From Marinobacter koreensis (GTDB taxonomy: Bacteria > Pseudomonadota > Gammaproteobacteria > Pseudomonadales > Oleiphilaceae): a DNA stretch of 64,000 bases. The stretch lies in assembly GCF_023156285.1 (NCBI RefSeq), contig NZ_JAKZAJ010000007.1:1-64000 (forward strand). Reading direction: 5' to 3'. The translations under genes were made by a program, and so were the position numbers. A model generated the notes under the pieces. The model was not told the origin of the DNA. It did not search any database and saw only the letters and a list, made by a program, of their open reading frames with translations. Below, piece after piece: positions 55,775-64,000 of the stretch. The first letter of the stretch is position 1. Each line of letters begins with the position of its first letter.

Positions 55775-56260
55775 ATGAAAATGATGAACGCAATTCCTGC
55801 GCGCAATGAAAAAGGTTTCACCCTGATCGAACTGGTCATGGTGATTGTAATTCTGGGCATTCTGGCGGCGTTTGCGTTGCCGAGGTTTGCGGATCTGGGA
55901 ACTGATGCAAAGAGCGCAACGAGAGCTGGTATTCTCGGTGCGATGAAATCTGCTTCTTCAATTGCACATTCGAAGTGTCTTGCTGATAACGCCTGTAATA
56001 CGTCTGCGTCTACTATCGAAACGGCTGCTCTGGATGGAGCCGATGTAGACATGATTTACGGCTATCCTGATGCGACGGATAGTGGAATCATTGCTGCTGC
56101 ACAAATTGACACTGCACTAAGCGATGGTGGCACAAGTGGTGCAGGTGAGACCCTTACGGTCACCATTGACAAGGATTCCACATGCACCGTGACCTATCAG
56201 TCACCCTCCGCCGCAACTGGCGCTCCTAAGTTTGGAGGCGCCACTAAAGGATGTCCGTAA
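55775..56260 (+). CDS. mshA: MSHA major pilin MshA
   Basis: The main pilus subunit; 161 residues. The prepilin leader ends NEKG, followed by FTLIELVMVIVILGILAAFA with Glu5 for assembly. The mature part has four Cys (two near 69-74, two near 140 and 160). Bases after about 55910 use noticeably more A and T, and codons such as TCA, ATT and CTA, than the flanking pilin genes. This suggests recombination of the exposed domain or a different expression bias. A 126-base gap without a gene follows. Confidence 0.92.
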   Translation: MKMMNAIPARNEKGFTLIELVMVIVILGILAAFALPRFADLGTDAKSATRAGILGAMKSASSIAHSKCLADNACNTSASTIETAALDGADVDMIYGYPDATDSGIIAAAQIDTALSDGGTSGAGETLTVTIDKDSTCTVTYQSPSAATGAPKFGGATKGCP

Positions 56261-56386
56261 CGTAGCGAAAAATACTGCTCCGGTTTAGCACCAAATAAGT
56301 TTGTTGGGGGATATCCCTCAGAGTTCTCTAGGGTTTCTCATATATAAGCATAGCTTGGGCGGTATTTGAATGAAGTGGGAGAGCGG

Positions 56387-56842
56387 ATGATGATTCGAGA
56401 TGCCCCTTGCTCGTCCGGTTTCACTCTGGTCGAGCTGGTAATGGTACTCGTTCTGATCGGCGTTATTTCAGCGGTTGGTGTTGGACTATTCACCAGCCGC
56501 TCCGCCTTCTCTCCTCTGGTTGCTACCCAGCAACTTGCCTCCGCCACGCTGCTTGCCCAGCAGGCAGCGTTGGCAGGCAATCCCGCCGGGAGTCTGACGA
56601 TCGATCAGACATCCGATGAGTTCCGGTTTACGGTCGGCAGCGGCACCTCCATATCTCGAACCTTTTCAATCAATCGAAACGGTACCTCTTTGAACGGGGC
56701 ATCACTGCCTCTTACCCTGAACTTCACGTCATTGGGGGCGCTCGCGTCCGGATCGGATGTGGCTCTGACCTTTACCGGTGAGAGTACCTTCCAAACCTGC
56801 ATCAGTTCTCTGGGCGCCGTGTATCAGGGGGCCTGTCAGTGA
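56387..56842 (+). CDS. mshC: MSHA minor pilin MshC
   Basis: A prepilin-like minor subunit of 151 residues. ATG at 56387 follows GGGAGAG; an earlier in-frame TTG (56366) lacks a good Shine-Dalgarno. The leader ends SSG, and the mature N terminus is FTLVELVMVLVLIGVISAVGV. The gap before it (56261-56386) is the longest among the pilin genes and has no obvious terminator. Overlaps mshD by four bases. Confidence 0.88.
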   Translation: MMIRDAPCSSGFTLVELVMVLVLIGVISAVGVGLFTSRSAFSPLVATQQLASATLLAQQAALAGNPAGSLTIDQTSDEFRFTVGSGTSISRTFSINRNGTSLNGASLPLTLNFTSLGALASGSDVALTFTGESTFQTCISSLGAVYQGACQ

Positions 56843-57333
56843 AGGCATTGCAGCGCGGCGCGACCCTGGTGGAGCTGGTCATCACCATTGTGATTATCAG
56901 TGTAGCTGTGGCCGGTGTGGTGGGTGCCTTTGCCCTGATCAGCGGTCGCAGCGCCGATCCGCTCAACCAGACCCGAGCGGTGGCACTGGCCCAGCTTTAT
57001 GCGGATGAAATTCTGTCGCGGAAGTATGATGAAAATACCCCGCCGGGTGGAGTCCCCCGGCATTCCGGGTGCAGTATCAACACGGAAGAAGCCGGTCGCG
57101 CCTCCTACGATGACGTGGACGATTACGATGCGATATCGAACGATCCTCCCCGTGATGCATCAGGAGCGGCTCTGGATCCGACCTCGTACAGCGGGTTTCA
57201 GGTCAGTGTCAGCGTACAGTGCGCCGGTAGCGAGGTTGGTCTGCCCGCAGCCGACGCCAAACGGATCGATATCACGATTCGGGATCCAGGCAATGCAACG
57301 TACGCCTTTACGTTCTACAGGGCCAATTTCTGA
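56839..57333 (+). CDS. mshD: MSHA minor pilin MshD
   Basis: A minor pilin of 164 residues. It starts at GTG overlapping the mshC stop. The cleavage site is RG followed by ATLVELVITIVIISVAVAG, with Ala at +1 rather than Phe but Glu5 kept. Two Cys occur near residues 75 and 132. Shares one base with mshO. Confidence 0.87.
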   Translation: MKALQRGATLVELVITIVIISVAVAGVVGAFALISGRSADPLNQTRAVALAQLYADEILSRKYDENTPPGGVPRHSGCSINTEEAGRASYDDVDDYDAISNDPPRDASGAALDPTSYSGFQVSVSVQCAGSEVGLPAADAKRIDITIRDPGNATYAFTFYRANF

Positions 57334-58103
57334 TGCGTCGCGCCAGGGGATTCACGCTCGTGGAACTGGTCATGGTGATTGTCATCCTCGCCATCGTGGC
57401 CACCATCTCGGTCCAGTTCGTATCGCTGTCCACCCGGGGTGCCCTGGATGTTAGTGCCCGGCAGCAACGGGCACTGCAGGGCGTGGTCATCAGCGAACAG
57501 CTTTCACGCCAGTTGCGGGAAGCCTTTCCATTGTCTATACGGGTCAGTGGCCAGTGCCTGGAGTGGCTACCAGTGCTGGCGGCGACCAACTACATTCACC
57601 GGCCGCAGGGGCCGGGGTTCGACAAGATCGACATCGTGCCTTTCAGCCAGGTGCCTGCGGTGGGAAACCGGGCTCTGATCTATGGCTATGGTGCGACAAC
57701 GTCGGAGCTGTACGGAACAGCCAATCCGGGTCCGGTCTCGACGCCCATTGCCGGTATAGCCGGTGGAACAATCACCCTCAGCAGTGCCCATCGGTTTCGT
57801 CAGCAGTCCCCGGTGCGCCGTTTGTATGTCATCGGAAGCCCGGTCAGTGTGTGCCAGAACGGACGTATGCTTTACCGGTATTCGGGATATGGACGCGCAA
57901 CTTCTCAACCATCGCCCCCGACAGGCGGTGTGCGGGAAGTGATGTCGGCAAACCTTTCAGGGCCAGTCGATTTCCGGTTTACCCCGCCAACCTATCAGAG
58001 AGCGGCCGTTGTCGAATTTGCGCTTACCCTCAAGGATTTCGATACCGGTAGTGACGAAACCACCACCACACGGCAGGAGGTCCAGATCCGGAATGTACCC
58101 TAG
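57333..58103 (+). CDS. mshO: MSHA minor pilin MshO
   Basis: A larger prepilin-like protein of 256 residues with leader MRRARG and mature FTLVELVMVIVILAIVATISV. It is similar in layout to pseudopilin GspJ/PilW, which cap the pilus tip complex. The start shares a base with the mshD stop, and the end overlaps mshP by 11 bases. Confidence 0.87.
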   Translation: MRRARGFTLVELVMVIVILAIVATISVQFVSLSTRGALDVSARQQRALQGVVISEQLSRQLREAFPLSIRVSGQCLEWLPVLAATNYIHRPQGPGFDKIDIVPFSQVPAVGNRALIYGYGATTSELYGTANPGPVSTPIAGIAGGTITLSSAHRFRQQSPVRRLYVIGSPVSVCQNGRMLYRYSGYGRATSQPSPPTGGVREVMSANLSGPVDFRFTPPTYQRAAVVEFALTLKDFDTGSDETTTTRQEVQIRNVP

Positions 58104-58515
58104 ATCTCCCGGTAAGTATCAGAATGGTGCGGGTTTGCCGATTGCGATATTTGTTATCACGGTGCTGTCGCTGCTGGTCTTCGGTATGGCCCAGTTGCAG
58201 CAGCAGTCCGGCGAATCGCTGAGTCTCCAGATCCAGTCCCAGCGGGCATTTTTTGCCGCTGAGAGTGGCGCTCAGGTGGGTGTGACGGATGTGTTATACG
58301 AGGGCCGCGTCTGTCCTGCGAGCGGCTCGAGCTGGACTATAGCCTTTACCAAACAGGCGCTTTCCGGATGTGAGGCCCGGCTCCAGTGTTCACAGGAGGA
58401 TGCCACTGCCGTGAATGGAAATGGTGGCGACAGGCTTTATACCATCCTCAGTGAAGGTCGCTGCGGGATGGGGCAAGAGGCTGCCCGTCGAGTTGTGGAG
58501 GTACGGGTACGATGA
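58093..58515 (+). CDS. mshP: MSHA biogenesis protein MshP (PilX-like)
   Basis: A 140-residue protein from ATG 58093, inside the end of mshO. It has a long hydrophobic segment (GLPIAIFVITVLSLLVFGMAQ) without Glu5, followed by QRAFFAAESGAQVG. The latter matches the conserved helix of PilX/GspK-type minor pilins (RAFYAAEAG). Four Cys follow. Overlaps mshQ by four bases. Confidence 0.85.
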   Translation: MYPRSPGKYQNGAGLPIAIFVITVLSLLVFGMAQLQQQSGESLSLQIQSQRAFFAAESGAQVGVTDVLYEGRVCPASGSSWTIAFTKQALSGCEARLQCSQEDATAVNGNGGDRLYTILSEGRCGMGQEAARRVVEVRVR

Positions 58516-61500
58516 GGTTGTTGCTCTCCTGCTTCATTCTTCTGGGGCTGCTCACACAAACAGCATTCGGAACAGTTGTTTTGTCAGCCAACGGGGATGT
58601 AGCGGGTCCTGTAACAGTAAATGTTGGTGATACCGTTGATTTTGTAGTTCGCGCTACAAATTGTTCGAACATTAATGGATACGGTGGTGCTTGGAGAGAC
58701 ACTTGGGTGGTCGGTGGGCAAGCTGAAAGTCAAATATTTGGTTCAAGTCCGTGCACCGTACCCTCTTTGGGTCGGCAAACAACGTTTGCTTCCCCTGGCT
58801 CATATAAGGTGGAGTATATTTCCGAATACTGTCGCAACTACCGGTTTGGCCTTTGTTTTTCCGGTTGGCAAACGGATCAGTCTGACTCCATTGTCGTTGA
58901 AGTTCGGGATCCGAATGCCCTGACTTGTTTTGATGATGATTTTTCTGCTGGGGGTTTAAGTACTAGTGATTGGGTGACTTCCGTTTCGCGTGGAAACTTT
59001 GTGCCCGGCGTTACGAGCAATGGCCGGCTAAGAATGACCGAAGCTGCCAGTAACCAGGCCACGGCCGCCACTTTACAGCGCGAGATCCCTGGTGCAGATA
59101 ACCTCATTGTTCTGGAATTCGACTATTACGCATACGGTGGCAGCGGGGCAGATGGTGTCGCAGTGGTTTTGTCGGATGCGCTGATCACACCTCAGCCCGG
59201 CAGTTACGGTGGGTCGCTTGGTTACGCTCAGAGAAACAATGGTGACAGTGGGTTTGCGGGCGGCTGGCTTGGCGTTGGTCTTGATGAGTTCGGAAACTTT
59301 GCAAATGAAAGTGAAGGAAGGTCCGGAGGCAATCGAAAAGGCGCGGTGCCAGACGCAGTTACGTTGAGAGGCTCTGCGCCTAGTTATCAGTATCTGGCCG
59401 ACTCTGGACGGCTCAATCCCGGCGTGGACGCAACGGGGCAGTTCAGTCCCCACCGCTACCGCATTACCGTGGACTCCAGAGCTGGTGTCGGGCCCATTGC
59501 TACCGTCGAGAGGGACACCAGCGGAACCGGCAATAATTTCTCCGAACTGGTGCGAATTGATCTTGGAGCGGTTTCTTCCCAGAGTGCCATTCCGGAAAAC
59601 CTGTTGCTGTCGCTGACTGGATCGACGGGTGGCTCCAATAACATCCATGAGCTGGACAATGTTCAGTTGTGCGCCCTGAAGCTGAACCCGGTCGGTCAGC
59701 AGGTCGACCACTTCGAAATTGTTCACGATGGCGTCGCGTTAACCTGCCAGCCGGAGACTGTTACCGTGCGGGCCTGTGCCAATGCGGCCTGTGACCAGCT
59801 GTTCACCGATCCGGTGGCTGCGACGCTGGCACCGAGCAGTGGGTGGTCCGGGGGCAATGTCTTGTCGATTACCGGAGGAACGGGCTTGGCGTCACTGCAG
59901 CACACCACCGCTGGAAATGTTTCGCTCAACGTTGTGGGCTCGCAACCCTCTACCCGGCCTCAGTCCGTCACTTTGTGCGATAACGGAAACGGGGGACTTT
60001 CGAGTAGCAACTGCACTTTGCCATTCTATGATTCCGGTTTGGCTTTTGATGTGCCGGACCTCACCTCGCACAAGCCGGAAAACGCGATACAGGTCCGGGC
60101 TGTCCGGCGGGACAACCAGACGGATGCCTGTGTGCCGGCATTCGAGAACGTGCGTAAGCCCGTTTCCTTCTGGTCCACCTACGTCGACCCCGGTGCCACA
60201 GGGCGTCCGGCTAGCCGTCCATTGTCGGTGAATGGTACGGCGATCGGTGGAAGCCAGACCGCTGCTACAACGCTGGACCTGGACTTCGGTGTTGGTGGCG
60301 TCGCACAGATTGATGTGATGTATCCGGATGCGGGGCGGATGAACCTGAATGCGCGTTACCTCGGGTCCACGGCAACTGGCGACAGTGGTCTGGAGATGCC
60401 CGGTGCCGACGGTTTTGTCAGCATTCCGGCCGGCCTGTGCGTCCGGTCGGCAGGAGAATGTCTGGCCGGCGACTCAACCTGCCCGACGTTCCGGAAAGCC
60501 GGGGAGTCCTTTGACCTGAACATTCAGGCCGTCGGTTGGGAGGGCAGTGGCGATACCGATCTTTGCCAGGGCAATCCGTCTACGCCGAATTTCACGCTTT
60601 CGGATATCCCGTTAGCCGCCAACCTGGTAGCGCCGTCTGGCGGGGCTCCGGGAACGGTTGTGCCAGCCACCTATTCACATGGTGCATCATCGACGGCAAC
60701 GCAAACGGTGGCCACTCGGGTTTCCGAAGTCGGCGTATTCCGGTTCCTGGCAACACCGGCTTCTGGAAGTTATCTGGGACGAACGGTTCCCGGGGGCACC
60801 AGTGCGCCGATTGGTCGCTTCTATCCGGACCGTTTCGAGGTGACTACAGATCCCGGCGAATTACAGGCCGAGTGTACCGCCGGCGGTTCTCCCTTTACCT
60901 ATACCGGCGAGCCGTTTGGCTGGAAGGTCCCCGCGTCCTTGAGCATCGAGCCGGTGTCGGTTCAGGGGGTGCCAACATTGAATTATACCGCCCCGGGATT
61001 CAGAAAACTGGTTGCCAGTGATGTCGATCGTGTTTTCCCGAGCACTGATTCGACGGCAGTTGATACGTCCGGATCATTGATGCCCCTGACCAGCACACCC
61101 ACGATAGGTAATCTGGCTGTAGTGCAGCCGGGACTGATGTCTTATCAGTTCTCCATGGCAGATCAGATGGCATTCGATAAATCTGTCGGGCAGAGGATAT
61201 CGCCATTTGTTCCGGATATTGCATTCCAGATTTCGGACATGACGGATTCCGACGGTGTGTCTGCAAGTGCAACGCCCTACAGTTTTACCCCAGGCGCAGG
61301 CTTCGACATCCGCTACGGCCGCCTTTTCCTGGAAAACGCCTATGGCCCGGAAACCCTGTCCGCGCTTCCGATGCCGTTCCGAGTGGAGTACTGGAATGGC
61401 TCGGGCTTTGTCACCAACACGGCAGACAGTTGCACCGCCTGGTCGACCACGGACATCACCGATACCGAAAATTATCATTCACTGGATGCGGCCAGTGGCA

Positions 61501-61697
61501 CCCTGAGTGCCGGGCAGGGAGGCCCGCTGACCCTGGTGCCGGATGGCACACAAGGCACCGATTCCCTGGTCTGGAATGTGGCGGACTGGCTGGAGTTTGA
61601 TCAGGATGGCGATGGCACACTCGAGGACCCGTCGGCATTGGCAACGTTCGGGGTCTATCGGGGACATGACCGCGTGATCTACTGGCAGGAGCAATAA
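58512..61697 (+). CDS. mshQ: MSHA tip/adhesin-type protein MshQ
   Basis: A 1061-residue exported protein, last gene of the locus. Signal peptide to about residue 20 (LLTQTAFG). Residues about 21-135 look like an Ig/PKD-type beta domain with paired Cys. Residues about 138-385 resemble a legume-type lectin or LamG domain, with FDYYAYGGSGADGVAVVLSD and GGWLGVGLDEFGNF as the two hallmark strands. The rest is a Cys-containing beta-rich region corresponding to the conserved MshQ part (DUF6701 from memory). The first 400 bases are visibly more AT-rich than the rest. Surface attachment is a likely role. Confidence 0.85.
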   Translation: MRLLLSCFILLGLLTQTAFGTVVLSANGDVAGPVTVNVGDTVDFVVRATNCSNINGYGGAWRDTWVVGGQAESQIFGSSPCTVPSLGRQTTFASPGSYKVEYISEYCRNYRFGLCFSGWQTDQSDSIVVEVRDPNALTCFDDDFSAGGLSTSDWVTSVSRGNFVPGVTSNGRLRMTEAASNQATAATLQREIPGADNLIVLEFDYYAYGGSGADGVAVVLSDALITPQPGSYGGSLGYAQRNNGDSGFAGGWLGVGLDEFGNFANESEGRSGGNRKGAVPDAVTLRGSAPSYQYLADSGRLNPGVDATGQFSPHRYRITVDSRAGVGPIATVERDTSGTGNNFSELVRIDLGAVSSQSAIPENLLLSLTGSTGGSNNIHELDNVQLCALKLNPVGQQVDHFEIVHDGVALTCQPETVTVRACANAACDQLFTDPVAATLAPSSGWSGGNVLSITGGTGLASLQHTTAGNVSLNVVGSQPSTRPQSVTLCDNGNGGLSSSNCTLPFYDSGLAFDVPDLTSHKPENAIQVRAVRRDNQTDACVPAFENVRKPVSFWSTYVDPGATGRPASRPLSVNGTAIGGSQTAATTLDLDFGVGGVAQIDVMYPDAGRMNLNARYLGSTATGDSGLEMPGADGFVSIPAGLCVRSAGECLAGDSTCPTFRKAGESFDLNIQAVGWEGSGDTDLCQGNPSTPNFTLSDIPLAANLVAPSGGAPGTVVPATYSHGASSTATQTVATRVSEVGVFRFLATPASGSYLGRTVPGGTSAPIGRFYPDRFEVTTDPGELQAECTAGGSPFTYTGEPFGWKVPASLSIEPVSVQGVPTLNYTAPGFRKLVASDVDRVFPSTDSTAVDTSGSLMPLTSTPTIGNLAVVQPGLMSYQFSMADQMAFDKSVGQRISPFVPDIAFQISDMTDSDGVSASATPYSFTPGAGFDIRYGRLFLENAYGPETLSALPMPFRVEYWNGSGFVTNTADSCTAWSTTDITDTENYHSLDAASGTLSAGQGGPLTLVPDGTQGTDSLVWNVADWLEFDQDGDGTLEDPSALATFGVYRGHDRVIYWQEQ

Positions 61698-61698
61698 A

Positions 61699-61725
61699 AA
61701 AGGCGAGGCCAGGGCCCCGCCAAAC
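61699..61725 (-). terminator. ntrC terminator
   Basis: On the minus strand GGCGGGGCC and GGCCTCGCC form a GC-rich stem (one G-T-type mismatch) over CT, followed by six T. On the plus strand no T run follows, so mshQ has no evident intrinsic terminator of its own. Confidence 0.85.
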
Positions 61726-61747
61726 CGCTTACGAACCATGCGGTTCG

Positions 61748-63181
61748 TTAATCGTCGTCGTTTTCGGGGTGGTCCAGTCCCAGTTCATTGATTTTGCGGG
61801 TCAGGGTATTGCGCCCCCAACCGAGCAGGATGGAGGCATCCCGCCTGCGGCCCCCGGTGTGGCGAAGGGCGGTTTCGATCATGATCCGTTCGAACTCCGG
61901 CACCGCTGTGTCCAGGATGCCCTTTTTGCCCCGTTTGAGCTCTTGCTCCGCCCAATTGCGCAGGCCTTCCTGCCAGGTCAGCCCGGTTGCCGCCATTTCT
62001 GACTCGGCCTGGTGCAGCAGTTCTGGGGGCAGGTCGTCGATGTGAATCTCGCGGCCACTGGCCATGACGGTCAACCACCGGCAGGTATTCTCCAGCTGGC
62101 GGACGTTTCCGGGCCAGGGCAGTGTGGTCAGGTATTCTTCCGCTTCCGGCCGGAGAATCTTGGGCTCAACCGAGAGTTCCTTGGCCGCCCGCTTGAGAAA
62201 GTGCTGCATCAGCCGTGGAATGTCCTCCCGGCGTTCGGCCAGCTTGGGCAGGTGTACGCGGATGACGTTCAGGCGATGGAAAAGGTCTTCCCGGAAGCTC
62301 CCGGCCTGGACCAGTTTCTCGAGATCCTGGTGAGTGGCGGCGATGATGCGGACATCCACCTTGATGGGCGTGGTTCCTCCCACCCGGTAAAACTCGCCAT
62401 CGGCGAGGACCCGAAGCAGGCGGGTCTGCGTATCGGCTGGCATATCGCCGATTTCATCAAGGAACAGCGTGCCGCCATTAGCCTGCTCGAAACGGCCCTG
62501 GCGCGCGGCCCCGGCCCCGGTGAAGGCGCCCTTTTCATGACCGAACAGCTCGGACTCGATCAGGTCTTTGGGAATGGCCGCCATATTCAGCGCAATAAAC
62601 GGGTGCTTGGCCCTGGGGCTGTGATTGTGCAGGGCCTGGGCGACCAGTTCCTTGCCGGTCCCGCTTTCGCCGTTGATCAGAACCGTGATGTTGGAGTGTG
62701 AGAGTCGTCCGATCGCCCGGAAGACCTCCTGCATGGCCGGCGCCTCACCGATGATCTCCGTGTTGCGCTGATTGCTCTCGGCCGGAGGTTCCGACGTGGC
62801 CCGCTTTTCGTGGGCGTGGGCGACCGCGCGTTTGACCAGGGCAACGGCATCGTCCACGTCGAAGGGCTTGGGCAGATACTCGAACGCACCGGTCTGATAA
62901 CTGGTCACCGCACTCTCAAGATCAGAATGGGCGGTCATGATGATGACGGGCACGTCGGGGTAGCCTTCGACAATGCGTGACAGCAGGGTGATTCCGTCCA
63001 CGCCCGGCATGCGGATGTCACTGATAACGGCATCCGGCCGTTCGTGCTCCAGTCGGGTCATGATACTGTCGCCGCTGTCGAAGACGCGGGGATTCATACC
63101 GGCCTGGCTGAGGGCGCGCTCCAGCACCCAGCGAATACTTTTATCGTCGTCTATGATCCAGACGTTTGCCGGTTGGCTCAT
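61748..63181 (-). CDS. ntrC: nitrogen regulator NtrC (sigma-54 activator)
   Basis: Response regulator that activates sigma-54 promoters under nitrogen limitation. It has 477 residues: receiver domain (about 1-120, with phospho-acceptor Asp in [13 protein letters not shown]), AAA+ domain with Walker A GESGTGKE, the sigma-54 contact loop GAFTGA, and Walker [15 protein letters not shown]-terminal Fis-type helix-turn-helix ends it ([20 protein letters not shown]). Its start overlaps the ntrB stop by four bases, so sensor and regulator are coupled. Confidence 0.97.
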   Translation of the reverse strand: MSQPANVWIIDDDKSIRWVLERALSQAGMNPRVFDSGDSIMTRLEHERPDAVISDIRMPGVDGITLLSRIVEGYPDVPVIIMTAHSDLESAVTSYQTGAFEYLPKPFDVDDAVALVKRAVAHAHEKRATSEPPAESNQRNTEIIGEAPAMQEVFRAIGRLSHSNITVLINGESGTGKELVAQALHNHSPRAKHPFIALNMAAIPKDLIESELFGHEKGAFTGAGAARQGRFEQANGGTLFLDEIGDMPADTQTRLLRVLADGEFYRVGGTTPIKVDVRIIAATHQDLEKLVQAGSFREDLFHRLNVIRVHLPKLAERREDIPRLMQHFLKRAAKELSVEPKILRPEAEEYLTTLPWPGNVRQLENTCRWLTVMASGREIHIDDLPPELLHQAESEMAATGLTWQEGLRNWAEQELKRGKKGILDTAVPEFERIMIETALRHTGGRRRDASILLGWGRNTLTRKINELGLDHPENDDD

Positions 63182-64000
63182 GAGTTTTCCTCCAGGGGCA
63201 GGAAGATGATGAAGTCGGTTTGTCCGGGTTCGCTTTCACACTCGACCAGTCCATGGTGCTGTCCGATGATGCTCTGGGTGATGGACAGCCCGAGACCGGT
63301 TCCGCTGGCGCGTCCGCTGATCATTGGATAGAAAATGTTCTGCAGCAGGTCGGGTGGAATGCCGGGGCCGTTGTCGATGATGTCCACCCGACATACCAGG
63401 CGATATCGGCGGTGGCCGATGGTGAACTGTCGCAAGGCCCGAGTCCGGAATGTGATGGTTGGAGGCTGGCTGTTCGTCTGGTCGATCTGGTTCTCGAACG
63501 CCGCTTCCATGGCATTACGGGCAATGTTCAGAAAGGCCTGAATGAGTTGTTCCTTGTCTCCGATCAGTTCAGGCAGACTGGGATCGTAATCCCTGCAGAA
63601 GGTCACACGACCTTTACTTTCCGCCTCCAGCAGCGTTCGTACCCGCTCCAGAACTTCGTGGACGTTGGTGGGGGCCAGCTGCAGTGCCTTGTGCGGTCCA
63701 AGCATCCGATCGACGAGGCTTCTGAGGCGATCCGCCTCATCAATGATCACCCGGGTATATTCCCTTTGCTCCTCGTCGTTGAGTTCCCGGTCCAGAAGCT
63801 GAGCTGCGCCACGTATTCCTCCGAGCGGGTTCTTGATCTCGTGAGCCATGCCCCGGACGAGGATGCGTGTGGTTTCCTGCTGGGAAATAATGTCTTCTTC
63901 CCGGCTGATCCGCAGGAGGCGATCCCGTGGCTGGATTTCAATCAACAACTCTGTGGGGTCCAGCGAGATGGGGGTGACTGAGTAGTCGACGGTGAGTCGT
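63178..64000 (-). CDS. glnL: nitrogen sensor kinase NtrB, 3' part
   Basis: Histidine kinase/phosphatase partner of NtrC, normally controlled by PII protein. Only the last 274 codons are in the window, and the reading frame stays open to base 64000. The end of the PAS domain (VDYSVTPISL, LLIEIQPRDRLLRIS), the phospho-acceptor His in GMAHEIKNPLGGIRGAAQLL, and the ATPase boxes (N box FLNIARNAMEA, G boxes DNGPGIPPDL and GTGLGLSI) are present. The true start lies beyond the edge. Confidence 0.96.
   Translation of the reverse strand, partial: RLTVDYSVTPISLDPTELLIEIQPRDRLLRISREEDIISQQETTRILVRGMAHEIKNPLGGIRGAAQLLDRELNDEEQREYTRVIIDEADRLRSLVDRMLGPHKALQLAPTNVHEVLERVRTLLEAESKGRVTFCRDYDPSLPELIGDKEQLIQAFLNIARNAMEAAFENQIDQTNSQPPTITFRTRALRQFTIGHRRYRLVCRVDIIDNGPGIPPDLLQNIFYPMISGRASGTGLGLSITQSIIGQHHGLVECESEPGQTDFIIFLPLEENS

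Noticed and set aside
56600-56802. Minus-strand open frame within mshC
   Set aside because: It is fully inside a conserved prepilin gene and lacks a ribosome-binding site.

Overview
The window is a gammaproteobacterial chromosome segment with fairly high GC. The closest match I recognise by gene order and protein sequence is Marinobacter or a near relative. That placement is inference, since no database search was possible. No phage, insertion sequence, CRISPR array or pseudogene was seen, and no gene-free gap exceeds 300 bases.

Layout. (1) 1-99: 3' end of a 5S rRNA and its terminator. (2) 291-5534: four tightly packed genes for exported proteins of unknown function. Each has a signal peptide followed at once by a short motif around Gly-Gln-x-Gly; the last is a 792-residue protein with regularly spaced diverged repeats. 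In E. coli the rRNA-to-birA interval holds murB, so this cassette is the least explained part of the window. (3) 5630-7973: birA, coaX and a SPOR-domain membrane protein. (4) 8005-9746: tRNA-Thr, Tyr, Gly, Thr, tufB and tRNA-Trp. (5) 9780-40006: an unbroken run of gene-expression genes on the plus strand: secE-nusG, rplKAJL-rpoBC, rpsLG-fusA-tufA, then the S10, spc and alpha operons ending at rplQ. Clear sigma-70 promoters precede the tRNA cluster, rpsL, rpsJ and rpsM, and an L10 leader precedes rplJ. (6) 40111-40203: a palindromic intergenic element. (7) uvrA on the minus strand, a YajR-like MFS transporter and ssb. (8) 45398-61697: a complete MSHA type IV pilus locus (mshI to mshQ, without mshH). 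(9) 61748-64000: ntrC and the 3' part of ntrB on the minus strand; ntrB runs off the window.

How the parts work together. Regions 4 and 5 encode the tRNA, elongation factor, ribosomal protein, RNA polymerase and Sec-translocase parts of growth-rate-controlled expression. The two tuf genes encode the same protein and look homogenised by gene conversion. Region 8 encodes a surface pilus: inner-membrane assembly proteins (MshI, a PilN-like protein, MshJ, MshG), a c-di-GMP-type ATPase (MshE), a secretin (MshL) with accessory proteins, the pilins (MshB, A, C, D, O, P), and a large tip-type protein (MshQ) with a lectin-like domain.

The best leads for something undescribed are the four-gene exported-protein cassette, the 40.1-kb palindrome, the promoter-overlapping palindromes (birA, rpsM, mshI), and the composition shift in the exposed parts of MshA and MshQ.
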